The notes below the pieces were generated by a model. That model had not been told where the DNA came from and did not search any database. It was given only the letters and a program-made list of their open reading frames with translations. The position numbers and the translations under genes were made by a program. This document shows positions 45,793 through 54,079 of a DNA stretch of 64,000 nucleotides, one piece after another (positions within the stretch are counted from its first letter, which is position 1; the number at the start of each line of letters is the position of its first letter). Source of the stretch: Methylotenera mobilis 13. Its GTDB lineage: Bacteria; Pseudomonadota; Gammaproteobacteria; Burkholderiales; Methylophilaceae. Where the stretch lies: assembly GCF_000384255.1 (NCBI RefSeq), contig NZ_KB913035.1, positions 1,215,362 through 1,279,361 on the forward strand, written 5' to 3'.

Positions 45793-46164
45793 TTAATTAT
45801 CATTTAAAAGAGGTCTCTTAATTAGTTTTTTAAGCAAATAAACAAGCAGTCCAAATAGTCCAATATACCCAAAATAAAATAACAGTCCATGATTATCAGG
45901 GTTAAGTACTTCCACTTGTCCAATCAAAGGTAGTGCATCGATGAAGAAAATAATAGTGCAAATTAAGATTGTTGGAGTAAATAATACTTTAGCGAACGTT
46001 TTTTGCCATCTACTAGGTCGAAAAATAAAGAACAGTCCAATAATTAAATTGGATAAGATTAAAAGTGGGAGTGCTATAAATAGAGAAGCAAAACCACTAA
46101 AGTTTGATGCATATGCTGTGAGTGAAAAGGTAAGCGTTATTAGCAGAGTTAAGAGTTGTGTCAT
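45793..46164 (-). CDS. Cassette ORF 2: multi-pass membrane protein
   Basis: A 123-residue protein with about four transmembrane helices. ATG 46164 lies 3 bp after the GTTAGAA half-site of attC C (46168-46174). It has a Lys/Arg-rich C-terminal tail (KKLIKRP). No family is recognised; small membrane proteins of this sort are frequent integron cassette products. Confidence 0.62.
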   Translation of the reverse strand: MTQLLTLLITLTFSLTAYASNFSGFASLFIALPLLILSNLIIGLFFIFRPSRWQKTFAKVLFTPTILICTIIFFIDALPLIGQVEVLNPDNHGLLFYFGYIGLFGLLVYLLKKLIKRPLLNDN

Positions 46165-46167
46165 AGT

Positions 46168-46186
46168 TTCTAACGTTCGAATTAAG
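46168..46186 (-). repeat. attC site C, R' half (interrupted)
   Basis: TTCTAAC (46168-46174, R' read in reverse) and GTTCGAATTAAG lead to the element core AG at 46185-46186. Joined to 47441-47479 this half restores a 58-bp attC close in length and sequence to site B. Confidence 0.8.
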
Positions 46187-46201
46187 ATACCGTCTTACCT
46201 G

Positions 46202-47182
46202 TCAAGCATTCTTAACAGCATAATTAGCATCAAAGGGTTTGCCTGACTTCAGCACCCCATAAATAATATGCAGTAACTTACGCATTACCGCGCCAATAAT
46301 CAGCATATTCGATTTACCTGCTTTCTTCAATCGTTGCGCAAACGCTTTAATGGTTGGGTTATAACGTCTTGCCACAACCGCAGGCATATACAACGCCTTT
46401 CTGATGGTGGCGTTGCCTTTCTTGGATAAGCGTGACTTACCTCTCACCGAACTGCCAGACTGATGTACGGTAGGATTCAAACCCACAAATGCAGCCAATG
46501 CCTTCGCATCATTAAAGCGATGTACATCTCCCACAAAAGCCAATAAGCGCGAAATGGTCGCGATTCCGATGCCTGGAATGCTGTCCAACAGATTAGATTG
46601 ATCCTTCAAATCAGGATGCCGGTCGATATGGTCGCGAATCATGCGTTCAACAGCCTTAATCTCAACTTTAATTGTAGCTAACACCGCCTTGATGGAAGGC
46701 TGAATCACAGGCGCAGCGGTACCGAAACGATTCTGTTCCTGACGTTCCATTTGTAGCAAAGCTGAAAGTCGCTGTACCAAAGCTTGTAATTCACGTACAT
46801 GCATAGGTGGCGGCATCCAAGCCGTTGGGTGCATACTGGCACAGAATTGTGCAATGAGTTTTGCATCGGCTTTATCTGTTTTGGCACGATTTAACTGCGC
46901 ACCACTAAAGCTCTTAATCTGCGCAGGATTCACCACGCTGACTTCAAAGCCTTGGTCATACAAATAAGTGGCCAATTCGTCACCGTAAGTGCCTGTGGCT
47001 TCCATACAGGCTTGCAGATGTGTGATGTCTTGCTTAACTAACCAGAGTGATAAGGCTTTAAAACCAACAAGGTTGTTCTCAAATACCCGTGACTTCTTCA
47101 CTTTGCCATATACAAGCAATGCCACATCAAACTTCGCTTTGGAAATATCAATGCCGAGTATCGGCAATTCAATGAAGGCCAT
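46202..47182 (-). CDS. IS110-family DEDD/serine recombinase
   Basis: A 326-residue recombinase. The N-terminal RuvC-like DEDD domain has GIDISKAKFD, MEATGTYGDE and KTDKADAKL. The C-terminal Tnp20 domain has SIPGIGIATISRLLAFVGD and GLNPTVHQSGSSVRGK, whose Ser is the likely catalytic nucleophile. I set the start at ATG 47182 (MAFIELPILG), with AAGGAG 7 bp upstream; the longer frame to 47239 runs into the presumed bridge RNA region. Such recombinases act with a bridge RNA that pairs with target and donor DNA. Confidence 0.94.
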   Translation of the reverse strand: MAFIELPILGIDISKAKFDVALLVYGKVKKSRVFENNLVGFKALSLWLVKQDITHLQACMEATGTYGDELATYLYDQGFEVSVVNPAQIKSFSGAQLNRAKTDKADAKLIAQFCASMHPTAWMPPPMHVRELQALVQRLSALLQMERQEQNRFGTAAPVIQPSIKAVLATIKVEIKAVERMIRDHIDRHPDLKDQSNLLDSIPGIGIATISRLLAFVGDVHRFNDAKALAAFVGLNPTVHQSGSSVRGKSRLSKKGNATIRKALYMPAVVARRYNPTIKAFAQRLKKAGKSNMLIIGAVMRKLLHIIYGVLKSGKPFDANYAVKNA

Positions 47183-47239
47183 GATTGAGCTCCTTACCAA
47201 CAAGTGAAATAAACACCCTAAGCGAACAACACATCCCAA

Positions 47240-47425
47240 TTCAGATCAACCTTGTGCATGCAGGATCATGACGTTATGTCAGTCCTAAGATACCGTCCGA
47301 TCTTGATGAATGTAGGTTGGGAGAAGGCCACTAATCTTAATTACTGGCTCTAAGGCCTTGGGGCGCGCTCAGCATCCCTTCTCCCGGCTCTTCGCGTCAG
47401 AGCAATTTAACTCATTTCTGAGTTG
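47240..47425 (-). ncRNA. Predicted bridge RNA of the IS110-family element
   Basis: On the minus strand, 5' to 3': hairpins AACTCA/TGAGTT (47409-47424) and GCTCT/AGAGC (47387-47403); then a loop closed by GGGAGAAGG/CCTTCTCCC (47377-47385 with 47319-47327); then a loop closed by AGATC/GATCT with an inner AGGA-TGAC/GTCA-TCCT hairpin. The first loop holds GCGCCCC (47360-47366) and AATTAAG (47336-47342), equal to the two sides of the attC target. The second holds GACGGTATCTTA (47286-47297), equal to the element-end junction at 46183-46194, and ACAAG (47251-47255), complementary to the other end. The order target loop then donor loop, and a length near 180 nt, match known IS110 bridge RNAs. Confidence 0.75.
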
Positions 47426-47440
47426 TTGGTAAGATACAAG

Positions 47441-47479
47441 GGGCGCCGTTAGGCGTCCCGCTTGAATGATGGGTTAGGC
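47441..47479 (-). repeat. attC site C, R'' half (interrupted)
   Basis: On the minus strand it begins with R'' GCCTAAC (47473-47479), then ATTCAAGCGGGACGCC and the central stem loop CTAACGGCGCCC next to the insertion core. It follows cassette ORF 1 and pairs with the R' half at 46168-46186. Confidence 0.85.
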
Positions 47480-47485
47480 ACGTTA

Positions 47486-47773
47486 TTAAAGGGTGCAATA
47501 TGCATAAGTGACTTTTGCACCATTATCTTTCTCGCAGACCATCTTTTCTGGGTTTGACTGAGTGTCACATAACATTTCTGCCCATCTTTTGTGGCTTTCA
47601 CATCCATCAAGGTCTTTGAATCGTGCGGCAACAAAGCAGTTAGATTCGCCAGCGCCACAAATAACAACTTTTACAGGTGTTTCTCCCTCAGCTTCTTTTA
47701 CACCTTCTGTTTTGTGGCTACTGCAACTGACGAGAAGAGTCATAAGAGAAAGTAGCAAAATTATCTTTTTCAT
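47486..47773 (-). CDS. Cassette ORF 1: small lipoprotein
   Basis: A 95-residue protein with a lipoprotein signal ending in LVSC (Cys about 17), then an acidic linker and a domain with five cysteines (ICGAGESNCF, GCESH, MLCD, VCEKD, YCTL). ATG 47773 starts 7 bp after the half-site GTTAGGC. It is the first cassette of the cluster. Envelope location is likely; function is unknown. Confidence 0.65.
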   Translation of the reverse strand: MKKIILLLSLMTLLVSCSSHKTEGVKEAEGETPVKVVICGAGESNCFVAARFKDLDGCESHKRWAEMLCDTQSNPEKMVCEKDNGAKVTYAYCTL

Positions 47774-47780
47774 CTTAGTG

Positions 47781-47787
47781 CCTAACG
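47781..47787 (-). repeat. Single R' half-site at the upstream edge of the cassette cluster
   Basis: GTTAGGC on the minus strand sits directly before cassette ORF 1. The sequence beyond it (to about 47850) does not form a full attC, so it may be the remains of an attI or of a truncated attC. Confidence 0.5.
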
Positions 47788-47916
47788 TAAAGTAGGCATC
47801 CTATTTGACGGTTTTAAATGCGTCATTTGTGAATCCTAATAAAATTTTATAAATCAAATATATAATAAAATCATGATGTTAGTATTTTTTAGTGGTGCCT
47901 AAAATTAACACCAAAA

Positions 47917-47949
47917 TACGGCGGATTGATGAAGGTATCATCCGCCGTA
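47917..47949 (-). terminator. Intrinsic terminator of acs
   Basis: TACGGCGGAT (47917-47926) and ATCCGCCGTA (47940-47949) form a perfect, GC-rich 10-bp stem directly after the acs stop at 47956. On the minus strand the stem is followed by a T-rich segment (TTTTGGTG and later TTTTAGG). Confidence 0.75.
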
Positions 47950-47955
47950 ATTTCA

Positions 47956-49932
47956 TTATTTCACCACTTCTTTTAACTGATCCAAAATGGCTGGATTATC
48001 TAATGTAGAAATGTCCGAAGTAATTTCTTCACCTCTTGCTAATGTACGTAACAATCTACGCATAATTTTACCCGAGCGTGTTTTCGGTAAGTTGTCGCCA
48101 AAGCGGATTTCATCAGGTTTAGCAATTGGGCCAATTTCTTTACCCACCCATTCGCGTAGCTCTGCCACGATTTTCTTCGCGTCATCACCCTCCGGACGCG
48201 CACCTTTTAGCACCACGTAAGCCACGACCGATTCGCCTTTTACATCGTGTGGCTTGCCGACTACGGCGGCTTCAGCAACCAAGTGGTTTGCTACTAACGC
48301 AGATTCAATTTCCATAGTGCCTAGGCGGTGGCCAGATACGTTTAATACATCATCGATACGGCCCATGATGGTGAAGTTGCCTGTTTTAGCATCGCGAATT
48401 GCGCCATCGCCTGCTAGGTAAATTTTTCCGCCTAAATCCACTGGGTAGTAGCTGGTGATGTAGCGCTCTGGGTCGTTGTAGATAGTACGTATCATAGAAG
48501 GCCATGGTTTCTTAATGACTAATAAACCACCAGTGCCCCAAGGTACGTCTTTACCTGTTTCATCTACCACATCAATATCAATACCAGGGAAAGGTAAGGT
48601 GCATGAGCCAGGCACTAGTGCAGTAGCGCCTGGTAGTGGTGTAATCACATGGCCGCCTGTTTCTGTTTGCCAGAAAGTATCCGCAATCGGGCAGCGGCTG
48701 CCGCCAACCTGTTCAAAATACCACATCCATGCTTCTGGGTTGATTGGCTCACCTACTGAACCTAGCAAGCGCAGGCTAGATAAGTTGTAATTTTTTGGGG
48801 CGACTTCTGGCGTGGTTTCAGAAGCTTTAATTAATGAACGGATAGCCGTTGGTGCAGTATAGAAGATAGAAACTTTGTGTTTTTCTATCATTTGCCAAAA
48901 ACGGCCAGCATTTGGATAAGTTGGAATACCTTCAAAAATGATTTGTGTGGCACCCATGGCAAGTGGACCATATGCAACGTAAGAGTGGCCTGTAATCCAA
49001 CCCACATCAGCTGTACACCAAAATACATCATTTTCATGAATATCAAAGGTCCAGCGCATGGTGTTCATGGCATGTAGTAAGTAGCCAGCAGAGCTGTGTT
49101 GTACCCCCTTTGGTTTACCAGTAGAACCTGAAGTGTAGAGTAAAAATAGCGGATGCTCTGCACTTACCATCACAGGTTCACATGTGTCTGCCACATCGGC
49201 AATCAAGTCATGCCACCAAATATTATTGCTGTTCCATGCAATATCTAGCCCAGTTTTTTTCAGTACAACAACATTCTCAATGGCCTCACAGCCGCCCATT
49301 GCAATGCCTTCGTCAACTGCTGATTTTAATGGCAACGTTTTACCACCACGGAATTGTCCGTCGGAAGTGATGACAGCTTTAGCGCCAGCATCAATAATGC
49401 GCTCGTTTAAGCTTTTAGCAGAAAAACCGCCAAATACGACAGAGTGAATCAGGCCGATGCGTGCGCAAGCTTGCATGGCAACAACAGCCTCAATGCCCAT
49501 TGGTAAATAGATAATTACGCGGTCACCCACACTAAGGTTGAGCTTTTTTAAGCCATTCGCGAATTGGCAAACTTGATGATACAAGTCTTGATAGGTGACC
49601 TCTTTAGTGTTGCCGTCATCACCTTCAAAAATAATAGCGACTTTGTTTGGGATAGTGTTTAAGTGTTTATCTAAGCAGTTGGCAGAAACGTTAAGTTCAC
49701 CATCTTCAAACCATTTGTAAAATGGTGCGTTTTCTTCATTCAGTGTTTTGGTAAAGGGTTTGCTCCATACCAGTAATTCACGCGCTAGCTTTGCCCAAAA
49801 ACCTTCATAATCAGCGGCAGCTTCTGCACAGAGCTGATGATAGGCAGCCATGCCGGAGACGTTAGCTTTTTTAACAAAGTCTGCACTAGGCTCAAAAACG
49901 CGGTTTTCGTGAAGAACTGATTCGATTGACAT
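47956..49932 (-). CDS. acs: Acetyl-CoA synthetase (AMP-forming)
   Basis: Acs activates acetate to acetyl-CoA through acetyl-AMP. The start is ATG 49932 (MSIESVLHE) with an AAGGGG site, giving 658 residues, near the usual 652. Motifs are [17 protein letters not shown] (P-loop, about 265), [20 protein letters not shown] and [14 protein letters not shown] (acetylation-controlled Lys about 621). It is divergent from glnE. In an obligate methylotroph acetate use may be secondary. Confidence 0.96.
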   Translation of the reverse strand: MSIESVLHENRVFEPSADFVKKANVSGMAAYHQLCAEAAADYEGFWAKLARELLVWSKPFTKTLNEENAPFYKWFEDGELNVSANCLDKHLNTIPNKVAIIFEGDDGNTKEVTYQDLYHQVCQFANGLKKLNLSVGDRVIIYLPMGIEAVVAMQACARIGLIHSVVFGGFSAKSLNERIIDAGAKAVITSDGQFRGGKTLPLKSAVDEGIAMGGCEAIENVVVLKKTGLDIAWNSNNIWWHDLIADVADTCEPVMVSAEHPLFLLYTSGSTGKPKGVQHSSAGYLLHAMNTMRWTFDIHENDVFWCTADVGWITGHSYVAYGPLAMGATQIIFEGIPTYPNAGRFWQMIEKHKVSIFYTAPTAIRSLIKASETTPEVAPKNYNLSSLRLLGSVGEPINPEAWMWYFEQVGGSRCPIADTFWQTETGGHVITPLPGATALVPGSCTLPFPGIDIDVVDETGKDVPWGTGGLLVIKKPWPSMIRTIYNDPERYITSYYPVDLGGKIYLAGDGAIRDAKTGNFTIMGRIDDVLNVSGHRLGTMEIESALVANHLVAEAAVVGKPHDVKGESVVAYVVLKGARPEGDDAKKIVAELREWVGKEIGPIAKPDEIRFGDNLPKTRSGKIMRRLLRTLARGEEITSDISTLDNPAILDQLKEVVK

Positions 49933-50053
49933 GCTTAAAATCCCCTTAAATCTTTGTGACCCGTTTATAATTTGGTTCAAGGATATCTAAATAATAAAAG
50001 ATAGATAACCATTAAAAGTAAGTTGTTACGTATTTGTAACTACGCCATATTAC

Positions 50054-52780
50054 ATGAAAAATCTTATGCTAACACTCGATAATTTATTATCTCTAAACCC
50101 CGTCCCTGCTAGCGGTGAGGCGCATGTATTACATGCGCTTGCTTGTAGTCCGTTTGTTGAAAGATTGTTCAGAAAAGATGCGCTATTACTGCAAGATTTG
50201 TTACAAAATCTACATCAAGCCTATCTTTTAAGTGAGATGCAAAATTTTTTAGCTTCGCAGCTAATTTCTGATGAAAATAGTTTAAAAAAATCTCTGCGTT
50301 TACTGCGTAGCCGAGTGATGGCAAGGATGATAGTAAGAGATTTGAACGGTTTAGCCGACTTGCAAGAAGTGATGACCACCACTTCTCATTTGGCTGAGTG
50401 TACGATCAATATGGCGATTAAATGCTTGCATGAGTGGCAGGCCGCAGTTTACGGTCAGCCTGTGGATGCTGATGGTAAACAGCAACAACTGATTGTGATT
50501 GGCATGGGTAAGCTCGGTGGTGGTGAGCTTAATGTTTCATCCGATATTGATTTGATTTTTGCATATGAGTCAGATGGAGCAACGCAAGGCGTTAAATCCG
50601 TCAGTAATCAGGACTTTTTTGCACGCTTAGCCAAAAAGCTGATTGCTGCGATAGATGAAATTACTGAAGATGGGTTTGTCTTCCGCGTGGATATGCGCTT
50701 ACGCCCGTTCGGTTCTGAAGGCGCAATCGTGTGTAATTTAGACGCTCTTGAAGATTACTACCAAAACAATGGACGCGAGTGGGAGCGTTACGCCTGGATT
50801 AAAGGGCGTGAAGTAACGGGCGGGGATGCCGTATCACGATTATTAAAACCTTTTGTGTTCCGTAAGTATTTGGATTTTGGTGCTTTTGCCAGCATGCGAG
50901 ATTTAAAAATCCAGATTCAGCGCGATGTGAATACTAAAGGTATGCACGATAACATTAAGCTAGGTCGTGGCGGTATTCGTGAAATTGAGTTTATTGCGCA
51001 AGTGTTTCAATTAATTCGTGGCGGGCAAGATGTTAGCTTGCAAATTAAGCCAACCTTATCAGTATTAAATTTATTAAAAAACAAAGGCCTACTGCCAGAA
51101 AAAACAGTAATAGAACTAAGTGAAGCATATGTCTTTTTAAGAAACCTAGAGCATCGCTTGATGTATGTCGATGACGTACAAACCCAAGAACTACCGAAGT
51201 CGGATGAAGCTAAAGCACGCATCGCAAAAGCGATGAACTATGCAAACTGGGCAACATTTTTACAAAAATTAGATGAATATCGCGCGCAAGTGCAGCGTCA
51301 TTTTGACGCCACCTTTGATGATGCTGATGCCAGCAAAGATGCACTAGATGCAGAAAAGTCTATTTGGAATGCCTCTATTAGTGAAATCGATTCAATCAAG
51401 GTCTTAGACAACATAGGCTTTGCAGAATCCCATGAAACATATCGCCGTTTAAATATTTTGCACCAAAGCAGTCGGTACAAACAATTGCCTGAGTTAAGTC
51501 GTCAGCGCTTTGATGCTGTGATGCCACATGTGATTTCACAGGCAGGGCAAATGCAAAACTCTGATATTACCTTAACCAGAGTGACAGATTTGTTAGAAAG
51601 TATCTGTAGACGCGCAAGCTATTTAGCACTGTTAGCAGAGCATCCTAATGCCATGCAATTACTAGTTAAGTTGTGTAGCAGTAGCCCGTGGCTCGCTAAT
51701 TACTTAACAAGCCATCCAATATTGTTAGATGAGCTTTTAGATGTGCGGACATTACATGCTGCCCCTGATTTTGTGGCGATGCGCGCCGAGCTGCTCGAGC
51801 GGTTAGCAGAGGTAACTGGTGATGTAGAGCGGCAAATGGATGTAATGCGCCATTTTAAACATGCATATATCTTTCGCTTTGCGGTGCAAGACATTAACGG
51901 TGAGTTACAGTTAGAAACGATATCAGACTACCTAAGCGCACTAGCAGATTTAATTTTAAGCGTAGCGTTGGAAATAATCTGGCCAAATGTACGCGGTCGT
52001 CATTTAGATGTCCCTAAATTTGCAGTGATTGGTTATGGAAAGCTAGGCGGTAAAGAGTTGGGCTACGCTTCTGATTTGGATATTATCTTTCTTTATGATG
52101 ATGAATCTCCCGAGGCGAGCGAGGTGTATGCACGCTTTGCACAGCGTATTAATAACTGGTTTAACAGTTTGACTTCAGCAGGCTTGCTGTATGAGACAGA
52201 TCTGCAGCTTAGGCCAGATGGTAATAGCGGTTTACTGGTAAGTCGCGTAGATGCATTTAGAGATTATCAGTTGAATAAAGCATGGATATGGGAGCATCAA
52301 GCGTTGACACGCGCTCGTTTTGTTGCCGGTGATCGCGCCATTGCCCAGACTTTTGATGACATTAGGGTAGAGGTGATGACGCAAGCGCGCGATGCTACCA
52401 TCCTTAAAGCTGAAGTGTTAGCGATGCGTGAAAAAATGCGAAAAGCGCAGCATACACACGAAGGAATGTTTGATTTAAAACATGGGGTAGGCGGCATTAT
52501 CGATGTGGAGTTTTTAGTACAGTATTTGGTATTGCTACATGCACCTACGCATCCTGAGCTTACTGTGAATATCGGTAATATCGGGTTGTTGAAGTGTATG
52601 TCAACCTTGAACATCATAGATGCAGCGCTGGCCGAAAGTGTTGCCAATGCTTACAGAACGTATCGCCACATGCAGCACATGCTTAAGTTGCAAGGTGCTA
52701 CGCAGTTGAATATCAAAGCAGAAAGTATTGCAAAAGAAATTTCGCAGGTGAATGCATTATGGCAGCAAGTGTTTGCCTAA
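50054..52780 (+). CDS. glnE: Glutamine synthetase adenylyltransferase/deadenylase
   Basis: GlnE adds AMP to, and removes it from, glutamine synthetase in response to PII. The 908-residue protein has two nucleotidyltransferase domains, each with the metal-binding D-x-D: GMGKLGGGELNVSSDIDLIF (about 150) for one and GYGKLGGKELGYASDLDII (about 660) for the other, each followed by a GlnD-type regulatory helical region. It is slightly shorter than the E. coli protein (946). It stands alone, divergent from acs across 121 bp. Confidence 0.95.
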   Translation: MKNLMLTLDNLLSLNPVPASGEAHVLHALACSPFVERLFRKDALLLQDLLQNLHQAYLLSEMQNFLASQLISDENSLKKSLRLLRSRVMARMIVRDLNGLADLQEVMTTTSHLAECTINMAIKCLHEWQAAVYGQPVDADGKQQQLIVIGMGKLGGGELNVSSDIDLIFAYESDGATQGVKSVSNQDFFARLAKKLIAAIDEITEDGFVFRVDMRLRPFGSEGAIVCNLDALEDYYQNNGREWERYAWIKGREVTGGDAVSRLLKPFVFRKYLDFGAFASMRDLKIQIQRDVNTKGMHDNIKLGRGGIREIEFIAQVFQLIRGGQDVSLQIKPTLSVLNLLKNKGLLPEKTVIELSEAYVFLRNLEHRLMYVDDVQTQELPKSDEAKARIAKAMNYANWATFLQKLDEYRAQVQRHFDATFDDADASKDALDAEKSIWNASISEIDSIKVLDNIGFAESHETYRRLNILHQSSRYKQLPELSRQRFDAVMPHVISQAGQMQNSDITLTRVTDLLESICRRASYLALLAEHPNAMQLLVKLCSSSPWLANYLTSHPILLDELLDVRTLHAAPDFVAMRAELLERLAEVTGDVERQMDVMRHFKHAYIFRFAVQDINGELQLETISDYLSALADLILSVALEIIWPNVRGRHLDVPKFAVIGYGKLGGKELGYASDLDIIFLYDDESPEASEVYARFAQRINNWFNSLTSAGLLYETDLQLRPDGNSGLLVSRVDAFRDYQLNKAWIWEHQALTRARFVAGDRAIAQTFDDIRVEVMTQARDATILKAEVLAMREKMRKAQHTHEGMFDLKHGVGGIIDVEFLVQYLVLLHAPTHPELTVNIGNIGLLKCMSTLNIIDAALAESVANAYRTYRHMQHMLKLQGATQLNIKAESIAKEISQVNALWQQVFA

Positions 52781-52808
52781 AATGAGTTTGGTTAATGAGG
52801 ATTGTTTA

Positions 52809-52827
52809 GTGTTGTAAGCTTCAACAC
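52809..52827. other. Short hairpin between convergent glnE and GGDEF genes
   Basis: GTGTTG (52809-52814) and CAACAC (52822-52827) form a 6-bp stem with a 7-nt loop. It is a weak terminator candidate without a T-tract. Confidence 0.3.
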
Positions 52828-52864
52828 ATCTTAATTCCAAGCTGGGTGACTACAAACTGTCTGC

Positions 52865-53875
52865 TTAAAACAGTTCGATTTCGCCTTCTTTTTTATTGTC
52901 TTGCAAACGACCATCGGCGACCAATAACTCGTATGAATCTACACGATTACGCCCATGATTTTTTGCATAATAAAGCGCCGTATCCGCTCGGTCTATAATC
53001 TGGCTTGAGGTGTCAAACGGTGAAATTTCAGTATAGCCAGCACTTACAGTCACTTTACCAACTTGTGGAAATTCAAAGTTAGCAACTTTTTGTTTAAATC
53101 GTTCAAAAATGTTTTGAATATCAGGTGTGCTGTTACATTCAAAAAAGCCAACAAACTCTTCACCACCAAAGCGAAAAAGAGGGTCGTCTTCTCTAAAGCT
53201 TTGACGCATCAGCTGTGAAAACATCAATAGCACTTCATCACCGATTAAATGACCAAACTTATCGTTAATTCTTTTAAAGTGGTCTATGTCAAAAATTGCC
53301 AGGAAAAAAACTTGGTCAGTTTTATCTTCTTTCCGGTTTGTATTGCTGTGCATTTGAGCCAGAATTTTATTGATTTTGTAATCAAAAGTTTTACGATTTA
53401 GTAAACCAGTGAGCGTGTCACACTCGTTTTCATTATTCAGTAAAACAAAGTTCTGATAGATTTCTAATATCATACAAATCGACACGTCTAGATGTTCATC
53501 GGAATGGTCGCTATCAATCGCGACCACCGTGTCGATATGTCCCATCGCGCTCCTCAGTGGGTGAAGCTTAATGGTGTGAGTTTCAGACTGATAGGTTTTG
53601 CGACTATCTGTTTGTATACATTTAATCACTGCTCGTTTTAACTCTGGAGCTACAACAGTGTTGTTATTGATATTTTCAGCCGTTAATATTGTGACTGTTT
53701 GTTTTTTAAAGTCTTTTAGATGATAAATAACGACTGATTTTTTAGCTTCATCATGATCAGAGTTAATGAAGTCAGTGAGTGTTTTGATTAGGGCAACTTG
53801 CAGGGACAAATCATCGCGCTCTTTAGTGAGTGTTACTAATTTGCTCAACAATGAATTTATGCAGTAAGTTTGCAA
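52865..53875 (-). CDS. Diguanylate cyclase (GGEEF)
   Basis: A 336-residue protein. The N-terminal 165 residues form an uncharacterised GAF-like sensory region. The C-terminal GGDEF domain (about 170-325) has FGGEEF near 255, a form that is active in many cyclases, preceded by an REDD I-site. The start is TTG 53875; there is no ATG earlier than the domain and no clear ribosome binding site, so the exact N-terminus is uncertain. Confidence 0.85.
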   Translation of the reverse strand: MQTYCINSLLSKLVTLTKERDDLSLQVALIKTLTDFINSDHDEAKKSVVIYHLKDFKKQTVTILTAENINNNTVVAPELKRAVIKCIQTDSRKTYQSETHTIKLHPLRSAMGHIDTVVAIDSDHSDEHLDVSICMILEIYQNFVLLNNENECDTLTGLLNRKTFDYKINKILAQMHSNTNRKEDKTDQVFFLAIFDIDHFKRINDKFGHLIGDEVLLMFSQLMRQSFREDDPLFRFGGEEFVGFFECNSTPDIQNIFERFKQKVANFEFPQVGKVTVSAGYTEISPFDTSSQIIDRADTALYYAKNHGRNRVDSYELLVADGRLQDNKKEGEIELF

Positions 53876-53974
53876 GGATTGGTTAGATTTATATGATTAC
53901 TTTTGAACTAACATTTAATCATTTTAAATTAATTTAGTTTATTGAAATTTAATCATACTATATAACCCTGATGT

Positions 53975-54079
53975 TAGGTAGGGTTAGAAAAATGGCTTTA
54001 GTCGATTGTTTAAATTAATGGTTTTGGTTAACCCCAACGGGTTAATTTTGCGATTTTTGTTGTTTGAATGCCCTACCTA
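53975..54079. repeat. Nested inverted repeat at the end of dhaK
   Basis: TAGGTAGGG (53975-53983) pairs exactly with CCCTACCTA (54071-54079), the latter covering the dhaK stop codon. Inside lies a perfect hairpin TTAACCC-CAAC-GGGTTAA (54028-54045) followed by T-rich sequence on the plus strand. The inner hairpin may be a terminator. The outer arms could mark a small repeat element. Confidence 0.5.

Larger units (their letters stand above)
46187..47440 (-). mobile_element. IS110-family element inserted in attC
   Basis: The element is about 1254 bp and has no terminal target duplication beyond the 2-nt core AG (CT on the minus strand) found at both ends (46185-46186 and 47439-47440). Its recombinase fills the half next to one end, and 258 bp of folded non-coding DNA lie upstream of the recombinase. 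Short subterminal inverted repeats TCTTACC (46193-46199) and GGTAAGA (47428-47434) are present. Removing it restores a complete attC. The layout (non-coding end upstream of the gene) matches the IS110 group; subterminal repeats are more typical of the IS1111 group. Confidence 0.88.
44925..47787 (-). mobile_element. Integron cassette cluster without integrase (CALIN)
   Basis: Four short minus-strand ORFs (47486-47773, 45793-46164, 45462-45722, 44925-45413) each begin 5-28 bp after a GTTAG half-site, as in integron cassettes. Three attC sites follow ORFs 1-3; one of them is split by an IS110-family element. The half-site at 47781-47787 marks the upstream edge. No attC is recognisable after the last ORF. 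No integrase gene is present in the window; the flanks are the stress island and acs. This is therefore a CALIN, either a remnant or one fed by an integrase elsewhere. Confidence 0.8.

Noticed and set aside
47183-47239. Longer recombinase start at 47239
   Set aside because: ATG 47182 has an AAGGAG site and matches the family N-terminus; the extension lies beside the predicted bridge RNA.
44925-47800. CRISPR or toxin-antitoxin island as explanation of the short repeats
   Set aside because: The repeats have attC architecture, irregular spacing and cassette ORFs; no direct-repeat/spacer periodicity and no recognisable toxin families.
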